A stretch of 64,000 bases of DNA from PWQG01 sp050486205 (GCA_050486205.1 JBJHCW010000003.1:310001-374000), one strand, 5' to 3'; counted from the first letter of the stretch, positions 26,832-35,275 are shown. Notes: a model not told the origin generated them from the sequence alone. Program-made: numbers and translations.

Positions 26832-27416
26832 TCAGAGCATGGCGATCACGGCCCAGTCCACCACCATTGCAGGTTTTTCCTGACCTTCCACTTCAATGGT
26901 CACCTTGTGACGCAGCATGACCTCATCCACATTGCGCTCTTCTGCACTGAGCAGGGTGAATCGTGCCCTGATACGACTACCGATTCGTACCGGGCTTGTG
27001 AAGCGCAGCCGGTCCATGCCGTAGATGATGGCGGATTTGGCACCCCTGATCTTCAAGGTTCCTTGCGAAGAAAACATGGGTAACAGGGAAAGTATCAGCA
27101 GTCCGTGAGCAATGGTGCCACCGTAGCAGCCTTCACGCATTGCGCGGTCACGGTCCACATGCAGGTACTGGAAATCGCCGGTGGCGTCGGCGAAACGATT
27201 GACGCGATCCTGGGTAAGCGGAAACCACTTGGTGACACCCACCTCCTGTCCGATATAGTGCTGGGCCTCTTCTACGGTGACACGTAAGGGCGCGGAATTG
27301 ACTTCGCGGATAAGCGCAGCATTCAGCACATAGTTCTTGACCTGGGAGGCGGCGGTGATGCTCGCAGAATCATTGATATGGCGGTATAACTCGTCAAGGT
27401 ATTGAGGGGCTTGCAT
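26832..27416 (-). CDS. MaoC-family dehydratase
   Basis: 194-residue hot-dog-fold enyl-CoA hydratase of the MaoC type. The active-site block FADATGDFQYLHVDRDRA (Asp and His dyad) and the downstream GGTIAHGLLILSLLPM are canonical. Such enzymes hydrate trans-2-enoyl-CoA, supplying (R)-3-hydroxyacyl-CoA. An N-terminal extension of about 55 residues (before the hot-dog start near VTVEEAQHYIGQ) is present, as in several proteobacterial members. The gene lies alone between two paralogous convergent receptor genes. A dyad TGTAGT-AAA-ACTACA is 50 bases upstream of the start. Confidence 0.87.
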   Translation of the reverse strand: MQAPQYLDELYRHINDSASITAASQVKNYVLNAALIREVNSAPLRVTVEEAQHYIGQEVGVTKWFPLTQDRVNRFADATGDFQYLHVDRDRAMREGCYGGTIAHGLLILSLLPMFSSQGTLKIRGAKSAIIYGMDRLRFTSPVRIGSRIRARFTLLSAEERNVDEVMLRHKVTIEVEGQEKPAMVVDWAVIAML

Positions 27417-27466
27417 GGTGTCGACCTGTCATTGTTGAATGTTGTGTGACGCTTTGTCAGATGACA

Positions 27467-27481
27467 TGTAGTAAAACTACA
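27467..27481. promoter_or_regulatory. Palindrome upstream of the MaoC gene
   Basis: TGTAGT-AAA-ACTACA, with perfect 6-base arms, centred about 58 bases before the MaoC start. It probably overlaps the promoter and may be a TetR-type operator for fatty-acid control; the protein is not identified. Confidence 0.5.
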
Positions 27482-27572
27482 TTATGGCCGGGTTTTCGTC
27501 AATACATCAGTGCCGCGAAATTGACGCTAAATACCGAGCAACTGCTCTGAAAATTCACGATAAAGATAAAAA

Positions 27573-27594
27573 AAGAGCAGCCGAAGCTGCTCTT
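27573..27594 (-). terminator. UUCG-tetraloop intrinsic terminator of receptor 2
   Basis: Read on the minus strand: stem AAGAGCAGC / GCTGCTCTT with a TTCG loop, closed by C-G, then a run of seven T's in all. C(UUCG)G is a very stable loop. It is about 76 bases after the receptor 2 stop. A second hairpin with 10-bp arms (27603-27612 with 27635-27644) lies between the stop and this terminator. Confidence 0.9.
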
Positions 27595-27602
27595 GAAAAG
27601 TT

Positions 27603-27644
27603 GCTGCGCCCCGCCCGAAGAGGGAAAGGTCCATGGGGCGCAGC
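27603..27644 (-). other. Hairpin in the receptor 2 3' untranslated region
   Basis: GCTGCGCCCC (27603-27612) pairs with GGGGCGCAGC (27635-27644) around 22 bases. With the terminator it would leave a structured 3' end on the receptor 2 mRNA, perhaps protecting it from exonucleases. Confidence 0.55.
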
Positions 27645-27669
27645 AGGCCCGAAGGGCTGTTACCCTGGC

Positions 27670-30540
27670 TCAGAAACCAGGGCGCCAGTCCACGGAAGCC
27701 CAGAACTGACGACCCCAGGGGGTGTGCAGTCGGCTTTCAAAACCGCCCAGCACCGGCAGACGCTGTGGCAGTTGGTTGAACACATTGCTGATGCCGCCGC
27801 TGATCGTGATTTCACTGTCGAAATAACGATCCAGTACATAGGCATACTGCAGGTTCGTTGTGGTCCAGGAACGGATCTTTCCATCGGCCGGAGCGGGAAC
27901 ACCGGTCAGCAGATTGTTCACGTTATCGTCGAAACGCACGCTGCTCGAATAGTTGCTCGAGACATTGGCGCTATGATTGCCCATGAACCAGTTGACACGC
28001 AGATTGCCCTTGAATTCAGGCACAGGAGCAACAATACCTGTCTGAGCGTTCTGGTTACCCAGCGCGCTGGTGCGTTCACCGGCGTGATCCTGGTAGTCAT
28101 AACGTGTGTAGTAGGTGCCACTCAGCGTGGTCGTGTATGTACCCAGATCATTGGTACGCATGGTGTAACGCACGCGGGCGTCCAGCAGATCCACCCAGAC
28201 AGAGCTGACGTTCTGCGACTGGCGTACTACCCGGACCACTTGCTGGGTATCCGGATTACGGGTAACGCGGGGGTCGCCGCCGGCAGCCAGCCAGGCATTG
28301 GCCGCTTCACGTGTGGCCGAACCAGGCGTGGGGTCGTAGGCCGCGGGTGAACTGCCGATAGCGCGTAGCATGTTCTCGAACTCGATATTCGCAATGTCCT
28401 GATGGTTCATGGTACGAATACGGTCGGTATACTCGATGCTCTGATAGTCCATGCTGATGCTCAGATCATCCAGCGGCTCCCAGGTGAAACCCAGGTTCCA
28501 GATATCGGACGTTTCCGGCTGCAGATCCGGGTTACCGGACGCGCAGGTGGCACCACCGGTCAGCACGCCGCCAGTCAGCGGGTCGTTACCGAAGAAGATC
28601 TCACCACAGTTCTCGTTCGGATCGAACGGGCGGGCTTCGGCTGCTGTTGGTGCCAGGAAACTTTCACCCCAGGAACCACGAATGGCCAGCTCGGGCATGA
28701 CTTCCCAACGCATGGCGATCTTTGGCGTGGTCGTGCTCAGACCGAAAGTGCGGAAGTCTTCGTGACGCACGGCCAGCTGGGCTGCCAGGTTATCAAGGAT
28801 AGGCACTTCGAATTCCACAAACGCCGCGTTGACTTCACTGCGATAGGTATCCTCTGTGGGGATGGAGTCCGCCAGACTGGTGTTGTAGTCATTACGAGCC
28901 AGCGCCAGCGGGTTGGAGTAGCTACCTTCGCGATATCTACGCTGCTGTACGCCGGTGGCCATGGCCACCGCACCGTAGGGCAGCTCGTAGATGTCACCGG
29001 TACCGGTGATCTCGAAGATATCCAGATCGAAGGAAGCTGTTCGAAGGCCGTTGATTGGTTCGGCAATCCAGTCGACCAGTGCCTGGCTGTTATCGGTCAC
29101 ACCCGCTTCATAGTAGGGTGATCGCGGATCAGCAGAGCCGAAGGGATTGAACCACTCGTTGCCGTTCGGTCCGCCCTGACCCTGTAGGCCTGCCTGCAAG
29201 CGATCCATGTGGATGGGCTTGATATCACGTTCACGTCGATGCCGCTGCGTAGAGTAGTAGGAATACGCAGTCCAGCTGTTGGTGAAGTCGTAGCGACCCC
29301 CAACCTTGTAGCGCTGAATCGTGTCAGCATAGGGCTGCAGGCGAGCGCCACTACCTTCCTCGAAGTGCGAGGGCAGGGTGCCCGCGATGGCAAACGGGCG
29401 CCACAGCCAAGGTCCTACTTCCATATTGTAAGGGTTGGCAGGGTGGTCGGCGGGCACAGCGAGACCCGCACGGTTGTTGGAGTTCAACTGATAAGTACCG
29501 GTGTTGCGGCTTTCCATCTCCCGCCATGTGTAGTTCATGGTGGCTTCCAGCTGCAGCTGCGGGGACACATCCCAGGTGGCGTTCTGATAGATGTTATAGT
29601 CGGTCTGGCCGTCGGAAAGTGGCCACTGCGCCGAGTAGGTGAAGTAACAGTTGTTGTTCAGCAGAATACCTGATGGATTGTTCAGGTTCTGCCCCAGATC
29701 AGTGACATCGTTGAAAGTACCACAGCTTGGGTCAACAAGATTGGAACCGACCTGCTGGCCACCGTGTAGCTCCCCAATCTGCGGGTCGGCGCCTTGCAGC
29801 TCGCGCCAGACGCCCGGGTTGCCTGCAATGGCCCAACCGAAGTCGGCGCGCAACAGGCGGGGACGCTCATGGTTGAGCAGTGGGGTGCGGCGTTGATAAT
29901 CGCCGGCGATGACGTAGTTGACGTCGCCGTTTAGGAAGCTGGTGCCAAACATGGCCGCGACCTTGGGCTCTTCAAAGCTGCCACTCTGGTCGCGCTGGTA
30001 GTAGGTCATGACGCGGAAGCCGTCAAACTGCTTGACGGGAATCAGGTTCACTACACCGGCTACCGCGTCGGAGCCGTAGAGTGCCGAGCCGCCGTCCAGT
30101 ACCACCTCCATCCGGTCGATGGCAATGTCGGGCAGCAGGTTGTTGATGGCAGCGTCCACGGAGCGCACACCGTCCACCAGGGTCAGGGTGCTGTTTTCAC
30201 CCAGGCCCCGCAGATTGAACGTGGTGCCGAAACCGGACTGGGGGCCACTGTTGGTGGCGTTGACGTTGTTCACGGTGTTAGTGTTCTGCGTGTAAGTCAG
30301 GTCGCGGATATAGTTGCCCATATTGGGCGCGCCCGACTCCATGAAGTCGGCCTGGCTGACCGAGTCCACCGGGTTGTTCTGTGCGAACCGGCTGTTGCGG
30401 ATGAAAGAACCGGTTACTACCACCTCTTCCATTTCCGGCGCTGTGGATTGGGCTGAAGCCATGTGAGGCGTCATCAAAGATGCAGCCATGATCGAGCAAC
30501 TGAGGTAGAACAGCTTGTTGCGTCTATACTTAGTGGGCAT
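27670..30540 (-). CDS. TonB-dependent outer-membrane receptor 2
   Basis: 956-residue TonB-dependent receptor, clearly paralogous to receptor 1 across its length (EMEEVVVTGSFIRNSRF, FNLRGLGENSTLTLVDGVRS, LDGGSALYGSDAVAGVVNLI, WFNPFGSADPRSPYYEAGV, and FGRQFW/WGRQFW ends). Signal peptide at 1-30 (MAASLMTPHMASAQ). Cys pairs DPSCGTFND..NNNCYFT and NENCGEIF..ATCASGNPD are kept relative to receptor 1. AGGAG lies about 10 bases before the ATG. The promoter, some 250 bases upstream, carries three AGGTTT repeats at 11-bp spacing, shared with receptor 3 and the flavin oxidase, so this receptor is predicted to belong to their regulon. The divergent gene is regulator 1. Confidence 0.92.
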   Translation of the reverse strand: MPTKYRRNKLFYLSCSIMAASLMTPHMASAQSTAPEMEEVVVTGSFIRNSRFAQNNPVDSVSQADFMESGAPNMGNYIRDLTYTQNTNTVNNVNATNSGPQSGFGTTFNLRGLGENSTLTLVDGVRSVDAAINNLLPDIAIDRMEVVLDGGSALYGSDAVAGVVNLIPVKQFDGFRVMTYYQRDQSGSFEEPKVAAMFGTSFLNGDVNYVIAGDYQRRTPLLNHERPRLLRADFGWAIAGNPGVWRELQGADPQIGELHGGQQVGSNLVDPSCGTFNDVTDLGQNLNNPSGILLNNNCYFTYSAQWPLSDGQTDYNIYQNATWDVSPQLQLEATMNYTWREMESRNTGTYQLNSNNRAGLAVPADHPANPYNMEVGPWLWRPFAIAGTLPSHFEEGSGARLQPYADTIQRYKVGGRYDFTNSWTAYSYYSTQRHRRERDIKPIHMDRLQAGLQGQGGPNGNEWFNPFGSADPRSPYYEAGVTDNSQALVDWIAEPINGLRTASFDLDIFEITGTGDIYELPYGAVAMATGVQQRRYREGSYSNPLALARNDYNTSLADSIPTEDTYRSEVNAAFVEFEVPILDNLAAQLAVRHEDFRTFGLSTTTPKIAMRWEVMPELAIRGSWGESFLAPTAAEARPFDPNENCGEIFFGNDPLTGGVLTGGATCASGNPDLQPETSDIWNLGFTWEPLDDLSISMDYQSIEYTDRIRTMNHQDIANIEFENMLRAIGSSPAAYDPTPGSATREAANAWLAAGGDPRVTRNPDTQQVVRVVRQSQNVSSVWVDLLDARVRYTMRTNDLGTYTTTLSGTYYTRYDYQDHAGERTSALGNQNAQTGIVAPVPEFKGNLRVNWFMGNHSANVSSNYSSSVRFDDNVNNLLTGVPAPADGKIRSWTTTNLQYAYVLDRYFDSEITISGGISNVFNQLPQRLPVLGGFESRLHTPWGRQFWASVDWRPGF

Positions 30541-30935
30541 TCTTGTTATCTCCTGTGATATAGAGCGTTTCAGTCGGGGCGCTTGATGCAGTAACTTTTT
30601 ATGTCTGACGCTGAATACACGTCAGCCCCGAAACGCCGGCCGATATTACCCGGTTGTCTGCCAGACTTTCGGGCCTGTTACAAAGTGTTGACAAAAAAAT
30701 CATGTCACTGACAGCTTGTCACAGGACCTTGGCCAGCATACAACCGCTTGACCGGACAGCTTGGAGTATCTGGCCTCTGACGCAAATTGTCCTGAAAATA
30801 AAGCGTAATTTGCTGTATAAACCTACCAAAAACCTACCCAAAACCTCTCCGGGGAGAATTTTGCACCCTTGCACGCTCGTGGAATTGTCGTAAACTTGCC
30901 ATAGAAGCGATTCAGGCAAGCACTGAGGTGCAATA
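30541..30935. other. 395-bp divergent control region (receptor 2 / regulator 1)
   Basis: No gene is seen here. It contains the triple-repeat promoter for receptor 2 (30795-30846), a leader of about 248 bases between that promoter and the receptor 2 start, and a dyad CTTGCC-n14-GGCAAG (30895-30900 / 30915-30920) just before the regulator 1 ribosome-binding site (GAGGTG, 6 bases before ATG 30936). Confidence 0.6.
30795..30846 (-). promoter_or_regulatory. Activated promoter of receptor 2: three 11-bp direct repeats
   Basis: On the minus strand three AGGTTT cores lie at 30846-30841, 30835-30830 and 30824-30819, exactly 11 bp apart. The third is 18 bp before a -10-like TATTTT (30800-30795), i.e. 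at the -35 position. This is the geometry of a winged-helix (OmpR/ToxR-class) activator bound in tandem next to RNA polymerase. The same element stands before receptor 3 and the flavin oxidase. Confidence 0.8.
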
Positions 30936-33053
30936 ATGATAAAAATCCATGAGTGGAGTATCTATCCGGATACTTGCACACTCGTGCGCAGAGGGGCCGA
31001 AAGTGTGAAGGTAGGCGATGCGACGCCGGCCGATGGCAGTGATGCCAAGCGTATATCCCCGCGCAACATGGATGTGCTTGTGTACCTGGTGGAGCGCCAG
31101 GGCGAGGTGGTCAGTGCAGAAGAGTTGCTGGATGCATTCTGGGTATCTTCAACAACCACGGACCATGCGGTACACAAAATTGTGGCTTCCCTGCGAGCCG
31201 CTCTTGGCGACTCAGCGGCTGAACCGCGTTTCATCAAGACACTGCCCAAGCGTGGCTACTGTCTTATTGCGCCGGTCGAGCGCAGCCCCGGCAATGACAC
31301 GCGGGCGGATCACGCGGACACACCGCCAGTGTCTCCGTCGTCTGCCTCAACATCCGGTGTGGATCCTGCCCGACAGCACACTGCCCCTGGCAGCCTGGCC
31401 CAGATTTCGAGGCTCCGTGGCGCCGTGGCCATGGTCACCTGCATGCTGGTACTGCTTGTTGGTGTGCTGATGTACGAGTATTTTGCCCGCGATCAGGTTG
31501 ATGCACTGGTGTCAGCCGATCTCCTGGAACCGCCACCCAGCAATGAGGTGGTGCGCCTGGCGGTGATCGAGCCCGGCAGTCAGACCGACCTGCCGGTGAC
31601 GCTGGGTCAGCAACTTGATGTGCTGATGAACTCCATGGCGGTGAGCCTGTCCCGGCTCCAGGGGCTGGATGTGATCGCGCCGTCGCGCGGCATGGTCGAT
31701 ATTGATGCCGCCAGGCTGACCGGGGCCAGCCACGCTCTGGTAAGTAATGTCCACGGCAGCGGCGACAGCATGCGTCTGGTGATCAGCCTGGTTCGCACCG
31801 ACGATGATGTCAGCCTTTACGCCAATCAATTTTCATTGCAGGAGAGCGATCTTCCGGTGATCGAGCAGGAACTGATCCCTATTGTGGTTGAATCTCTCAG
31901 TATCCACCTGAATCCCGAGCGGTACGAGGAAATGCTGGCCTGGGGCACCTCCAATGCACGGGCATATCGTTATTTCCTGCGGGCCGGATTCTACAATGAC
32001 CAATACAATCATCAGGACTGGGAACAGGCGCTGTACTATTACGATCGGGCAATCCATGAGGATCCTGGCTTCGTCAATGCCTATCTTGGCAAGGCTACAG
32101 CGGCCAACAACTCTGCTGTCTACAGTCGGCAGGCCCGGGTGCAGCAGCTGAGTGACGAACTGCTGGAGCTGAGCCGGAACCTGGCCGTGCAGGTGCCCGG
32201 TAGCAGTGCCCTGGAAACCCTGCATTCGCTGAGACTGAGAATGGAAGGGCACAATGAGTGGCACAAGGAGCAGAAGTACCGGGAAATCATAAGGCTGGGC
32301 AATGCACCTGGTTACGTGTACTCAAATTACGCGCTGTTGTTGATGGGCGCGCGGCTGTATGAGGAGGCAAACAGGTACCTGGAGTTGGCCCAGAATACGC
32401 CAAGTCATCAGATAACGCCCAATCAGGCCTGGAATTTTGCAACCCAGACACTGTCTCCGCAGGAGCTTGCAACGGTGAAAGTTCAGCAGCTGCTGGAAAG
32501 ACCAGTGCATATCGGGATACTCGGTACGGCGATCAGCTCCCTGGTATTCGTGGGCGACAATGAGCGCGCGCACACCTATTTAAGGCGTCAGATTGAGCGC
32601 GATGGGGATGGAGTACGGGCCCACCTGAGTCAGATCATCATGGAATTTGCCGGGGAGGTTGAGAATCCTGCATCCTATCGCGACGATTTGCTGCGCGCCG
32701 GTACCTTGACCGACCCCGATCTGGCATTCAACAACGGTATCATGCACCTCATACAGGGCGATATCAGTGGCGCTGCACAATACTGGAAACACCTGACTCC
32801 AATTGACAGCCGCAAGCTGTTTACGCGCCTGCACGCGCTGGAGATCCACTTCCCCGATGCTGTGATTCACGATGCTGCCTATGCCGAACTGCTGGAAAAA
32901 GTTGGCGTTGGCGTGACCTGGCAACGAAACCTGATGGAAGGCGTTCAAGCCCTGAGCGAGTATACCGGCATCACTCTGTCACCAGCGTCACAAGAGCATT
33001 ACCAGCGAGGTGAACTGATGCTGCACAACAATCTTTGGGGCCTGCACAACTGA
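30936..33053 (+). CDS. ToxR/CadC-type membrane regulator 1 with periplasmic TolB-like/TPR region
   Basis: 705-residue one-component regulator. Residues about 40-115 form an OmpR/PhoB winged helix (RNMDVLVYLVERQGEVVSAE, TDHAVHKIVASLRAAL as recognition helix, FIKTLPKRGYCLIAPV as wing). A single membrane span is at about 163-184 (AVAMVTCMLVLLVGVLMY). The periplasmic part begins with a TolB/FlgO-like segment (RLAVIEPGSQTDLP, HALVSNVHGSGDSMRLVISL) followed by helical TPR-like repeats. So a signal in the periplasm can act directly on DNA. It is paralogous to regulator 2 over the whole length (shared ends WQRNLMEGV and NNLW). It is divergent from receptor 2; the small secreted protein follows 91 bases downstream. 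Confidence 0.85.
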   Translation: MIKIHEWSIYPDTCTLVRRGAESVKVGDATPADGSDAKRISPRNMDVLVYLVERQGEVVSAEELLDAFWVSSTTTDHAVHKIVASLRAALGDSAAEPRFIKTLPKRGYCLIAPVERSPGNDTRADHADTPPVSPSSASTSGVDPARQHTAPGSLAQISRLRGAVAMVTCMLVLLVGVLMYEYFARDQVDALVSADLLEPPPSNEVVRLAVIEPGSQTDLPVTLGQQLDVLMNSMAVSLSRLQGLDVIAPSRGMVDIDAARLTGASHALVSNVHGSGDSMRLVISLVRTDDDVSLYANQFSLQESDLPVIEQELIPIVVESLSIHLNPERYEEMLAWGTSNARAYRYFLRAGFYNDQYNHQDWEQALYYYDRAIHEDPGFVNAYLGKATAANNSAVYSRQARVQQLSDELLELSRNLAVQVPGSSALETLHSLRLRMEGHNEWHKEQKYREIIRLGNAPGYVYSNYALLLMGARLYEEANRYLELAQNTPSHQITPNQAWNFATQTLSPQELATVKVQQLLERPVHIGILGTAISSLVFVGDNERAHTYLRRQIERDGDGVRAHLSQIIMEFAGEVENPASYRDDLLRAGTLTDPDLAFNNGIMHLIQGDISGAAQYWKHLTPIDSRKLFTRLHALEIHFPDAVIHDAAYAELLEKVGVGVTWQRNLMEGVQALSEYTGITLSPASQEHYQRGELMLHNNLWGLHN

Positions 33054-33144
33054 TCGAGTCACTTTGATCCGGATCAAACTTTATCAATCGCCGAACCGTT
33101 ACCATGACTCACCTGTTTCTGGGCAACTGATCAAGGGGAGAGTC

Positions 33145-33534
33145 ATGACGTTGAAAAAAATTGCTGCGGGAAGCCTGTTTGCTGCTACCGTCCTGCTGGC
33201 CGGGGTCGCCTCGGCGCAGATGGAGGGTGTCTACGTATCTGACGGAGATGATGCGTGTAATGTCACCATCAGCGAAATCAACATTGATACACCGCGTTTT
33301 GGTGACGCGTTCTATCGTATTCAGTCTCGCGGGGTCGCCGCCTGCATGTGGGACGGCGTCGGGATTGCGACCTCTACCAACCTGGCTGGCGCTTACGTGT
33401 CCCTGCCACCGACCAACAACCGGGTCTATATTACCGCAAAATGGTTATTTGGCGCCGCCAGCCCACAGATCGAGATTGAGCAGCGTAATGCGAATGGAGA
33501 GCACATCCTGACGCGCACCTATACACGCCAGTAA
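33145..33534 (+). CDS. Small secreted protein of unknown function
   Basis: 129 residues with a Sec signal peptide (LKKIAAGSLFAATVLLAGVA, SAQ cleavage). The ATG at 33145 has GGGGAG 5 bases upstream; the open frame reaches back to 33064 but the extension adds no sensible sequence. The mature protein of about 105 residues has two Cys (DDACNVT and AACMWDG), likely a disulfide, and beta-strand-like segments (YVSLPPTNNRVYITAKWLF, IEIEQRNANGEHILTRTYT). No family recognised. It follows regulator 1 on the same strand and may be coregulated with the oxidase module or act as a periplasmic signal partner. Confidence 0.65.
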   Translation: MTLKKIAAGSLFAATVLLAGVASAQMEGVYVSDGDDACNVTISEINIDTPRFGDAFYRIQSRGVAACMWDGVGIATSTNLAGAYVSLPPTNNRVYITAKWLFGAASPQIEIEQRNANGEHILTRTYTRQ

Positions 33535-33551
33535 GCTGGGCGGGATGGCCG

Positions 33552-33590
33552 GACCGGGGCAGGCTGAGAGAGGGATAAGCTGCCCCGGTC
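33552..33590. terminator. Hairpin between convergent small-protein and RidA genes
   Basis: GACCGGGGCAG (33552-33562) pairs perfectly with CTGCCCCGGTC (33580-33590) around 17 bases. It lies between the stops of two convergent genes and could end both transcripts, although the T-runs are short. Confidence 0.65.
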
Positions 33591-33612
33591 TTGCCACTTG
33601 TCTGTCACGCGC

Positions 33613-34098
33613 TCAGCGTGCCGCTACAACCTCGACTTCTACAAACATCAGCGGACCAACCAGACCGGCTACCTGTACCGTGGAGCGTGCGGGTACGTTG
33701 GGCTGTTCCTGCGTGCCGAAATACTTGCTGTAGGACTCCATGAAGCCCTGGAAATCCATGGCGCCGTCCAGCGCAGGATCGCCTACCAGAAATACCGTCA
33801 TGTGAATGACGTGTTCAAAGCCCAGGCCGCGTGCTTCCAGATTGTCCCGGATACGGCCGAAAACACTTTCGGACTGCGTGTAGGTGTCGCCGTAAAATTC
33901 GGGCGTACCACGTTCGGCATTGGGATTGGCGGCCGCAGGCACAGTCCCGCTGAAGAAGGTGATGGTGGCATCCGGGCCCAGCTCGACGGCATTGGCTATC
34001 GGGAATGTGCCCGGGTTGGGGTGAATGGTGACCTGCGCGGTGGCTGCTGATGCCAGCATGGTCAGTCCGGCGGCCAGTGCGAATACCTGTCTGATCAC
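33613..34098 (-). CDS. Exported RidA-family imine deaminase-like protein
   Basis: 161-residue RidA/YjgF/UK114 protein. RidA normally hydrolyses reactive enamine/imine intermediates to keto acid and ammonia in the cytoplasm; here a Sec signal peptide (IRQVFALAAGLTMLASAATA) sends it to the periplasm. The conserved substrate-binding Arg (PARSTVQV, Arg138) and the following acidic strand (VEVEVVAAR, Glu154) are kept. GTG 34098 is chosen because AAGGAG lies 7 bases before it and it begins the signal peptide; the upstream ATG 34134 lacks a ribosome-binding site. It follows the RidA-cytochrome gene by 69 bases and is its close paralogue, so the two form an operon. Confidence 0.87.
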   Translation of the reverse strand: MIRQVFALAAGLTMLASAATAQVTIHPNPGTFPIANAVELGPDATITFFSGTVPAAANPNAERGTPEFYGDTYTQSESVFGRIRDNLEARGLGFEHVIHMTVFLVGDPALDGAMDFQGFMESYSKYFGTQEQPNVPARSTVQVAGLVGPLMFVEVEVVAAR

Positions 34099-34167
34099 TT
34101 GTTTACTCCTTGTAGAAACTCTCAAAACACTCATTTGGTGGCGGGTAAGGCCGTTTCATGTGCCGTC

Positions 34168-35241
34168 TTAGCGGCCTAACGTATTGATATAACTGACTAC
34201 ATCGTAGATAGCCTGGTCATCTGCAAGCGGTGCGGCCATCGCCCGCATCTGGGCGCCGAATATATCGGCCGCATCGTAGCCACGGTAACCGGCTTTGAAG
34301 TTTTTCAGCTGGGTGACCATGTACCAGTCGTTTTGCCCGGCCAGAGCTGGTGCGTTCATGGCCTCGTTGCCTTCTGCATCGGCGCCGTGACAGGTGGCGC
34401 AACTGCGGTACAGTTGTCTGCCACGTTGGACGTTGCCTTCAATGGTGATGTCAGCCGGGATGTACTCCCAGGTTTCAGCCCAATCCAGGATGTCTTCAAG
34501 TTGCTCGTCAGTCATCACGGCCATGGGTTGCATTTCGCGTCCGTTCAGGTCCTCCGGATGAGTGCCGCGCAGGCCATCGCGGAACAGCTCCATCTGGCGC
34601 CTGAGATACCAGCGCTCCATGCCCGCCAGTCGTGGTGCGTCGATACCGATATTGCCGCGGCCGTCTGTGCCGTGGCAGGTCAGGCAGTAGCGGTGTGTTG
34701 GCAAGGCGCCGAACTCGTCACGGCTGATGAATTCCCGGCCAGTGCCCACACCCTCGCCGGGTGTATGCGCGGCGACCACTTCGATTTCGATGAACATCAA
34801 TGGACCGTGCAGGGCAGTGACCTGCACTGTCGAGCGTACCGGTCTATTGGGTTGTGCGGTCGTGCCAAACTGGCGATCGTAGGACCGGTTGAAACCGGCA
34901 AAGTCCATATTACCGTCCAGATCGGGGTCGCCGACCAGAAAGGCGGTCATCTTGATCACATTGCCAAAATCCAGCCCCTTGTCTTCAAGGCTTTCGCGGA
35001 TGCGTTCAAAGATGCTGTCGGCCTGGGTTTCGGTGTCACCGTAATAGGCGCGATCCTGCGGATCGGCATCCGGATTGTCCACTGCCGGTACCACACCGCT
35101 GAAGTAGGTCAGCACGGTTTCAGGGCCAACTTCGATGGCCTGCGAAATCCGGGAATCACTCGGGTTGAATAGGGTGACCTGGGCTACAGCGCTGGCAGCG
35201 CAGAACAGCATGGTAGTGGCAAAAGCAAGAGCCTGCTTCAT
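34168..35241 (-). CDS. Exported RidA-diheme cytochrome c fusion protein
   Basis: 357 residues from ATG 35241 (GAGGAG 9 bases upstream). Signal peptide (MKQALAFATTMLFCAASAVA, Q), then a complete RidA domain at about 22-160 with the conserved Arg136 (PVRSTVQV) and IEIEVV, then two c4-like class I cytochrome c domains with heme sites CLTCH (Cys186-His190) and CATCH (Cys281-His285). Candidate axial Met residues are in MQPMAVMT and AQMRAMAAPL. The fusion physically joins an imine-processing domain to an electron carrier in the periplasm. With the Tat-exported flavin oxidase nearby I infer that it takes electrons from, and hydrolyses the imine made by, that enzyme. It lies downstream of receptor 3 on the same strand. 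Confidence 0.9.
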   Translation of the reverse strand: MKQALAFATTMLFCAASAVAQVTLFNPSDSRISQAIEVGPETVLTYFSGVVPAVDNPDADPQDRAYYGDTETQADSIFERIRESLEDKGLDFGNVIKMTAFLVGDPDLDGNMDFAGFNRSYDRQFGTTAQPNRPVRSTVQVTALHGPLMFIEIEVVAAHTPGEGVGTGREFISRDEFGALPTHRYCLTCHGTDGRGNIGIDAPRLAGMERWYLRRQMELFRDGLRGTHPEDLNGREMQPMAVMTDEQLEDILDWAETWEYIPADITIEGNVQRGRQLYRSCATCHGADAEGNEAMNAPALAGQNDWYMVTQLKNFKAGYRGYDAADIFGAQMRAMAAPLADDQAIYDVVSYINTLGR

Positions 35242-35249
35242 CACGTTAT

Positions 35250-35275
35250 TACTCCTCAAGAGAGGTACTCCTCAA
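35250..35275 (-). promoter_or_regulatory. Duplicated ribosome-binding site before the RidA-cytochrome gene
   Basis: On the minus strand TTGAGGAGTA occurs twice (35275-35266 and 35259-35250), separated by CCTCTC. The copy nearer the gene is the ribosome-binding site of ATG 35241. CCTC between the copies can pair with GAGG of either, so the site could be hidden or free depending on folding. Functional relevance is a guess. Confidence 0.5.

Noticed and set aside
28402..29121. Plus-strand frame opposite receptor 2
   Set aside because: Antisense shadow of a conserved TonB-receptor barrel.
23889..30540. Inverted receptor pair considered as a composite transposon or insertion element
   Set aside because: No transposase, terminal repeats or target duplication seen; similarity is in coding sequence only as far as I can read.
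30684..30720. TTGACA with following TGACA/TGTCA half-sites as a promoter and operator for regulator 1
   Set aside because: No -10 hexamer at proper spacing on the plus strand and the half-sites do not form a consistent dyad.
34099..34134. ATG 34134 as the RidA start
   Set aside because: No ribosome-binding site and a charged extension before the signal peptide; GTG 34098 has AAGGAG at 7 bases.
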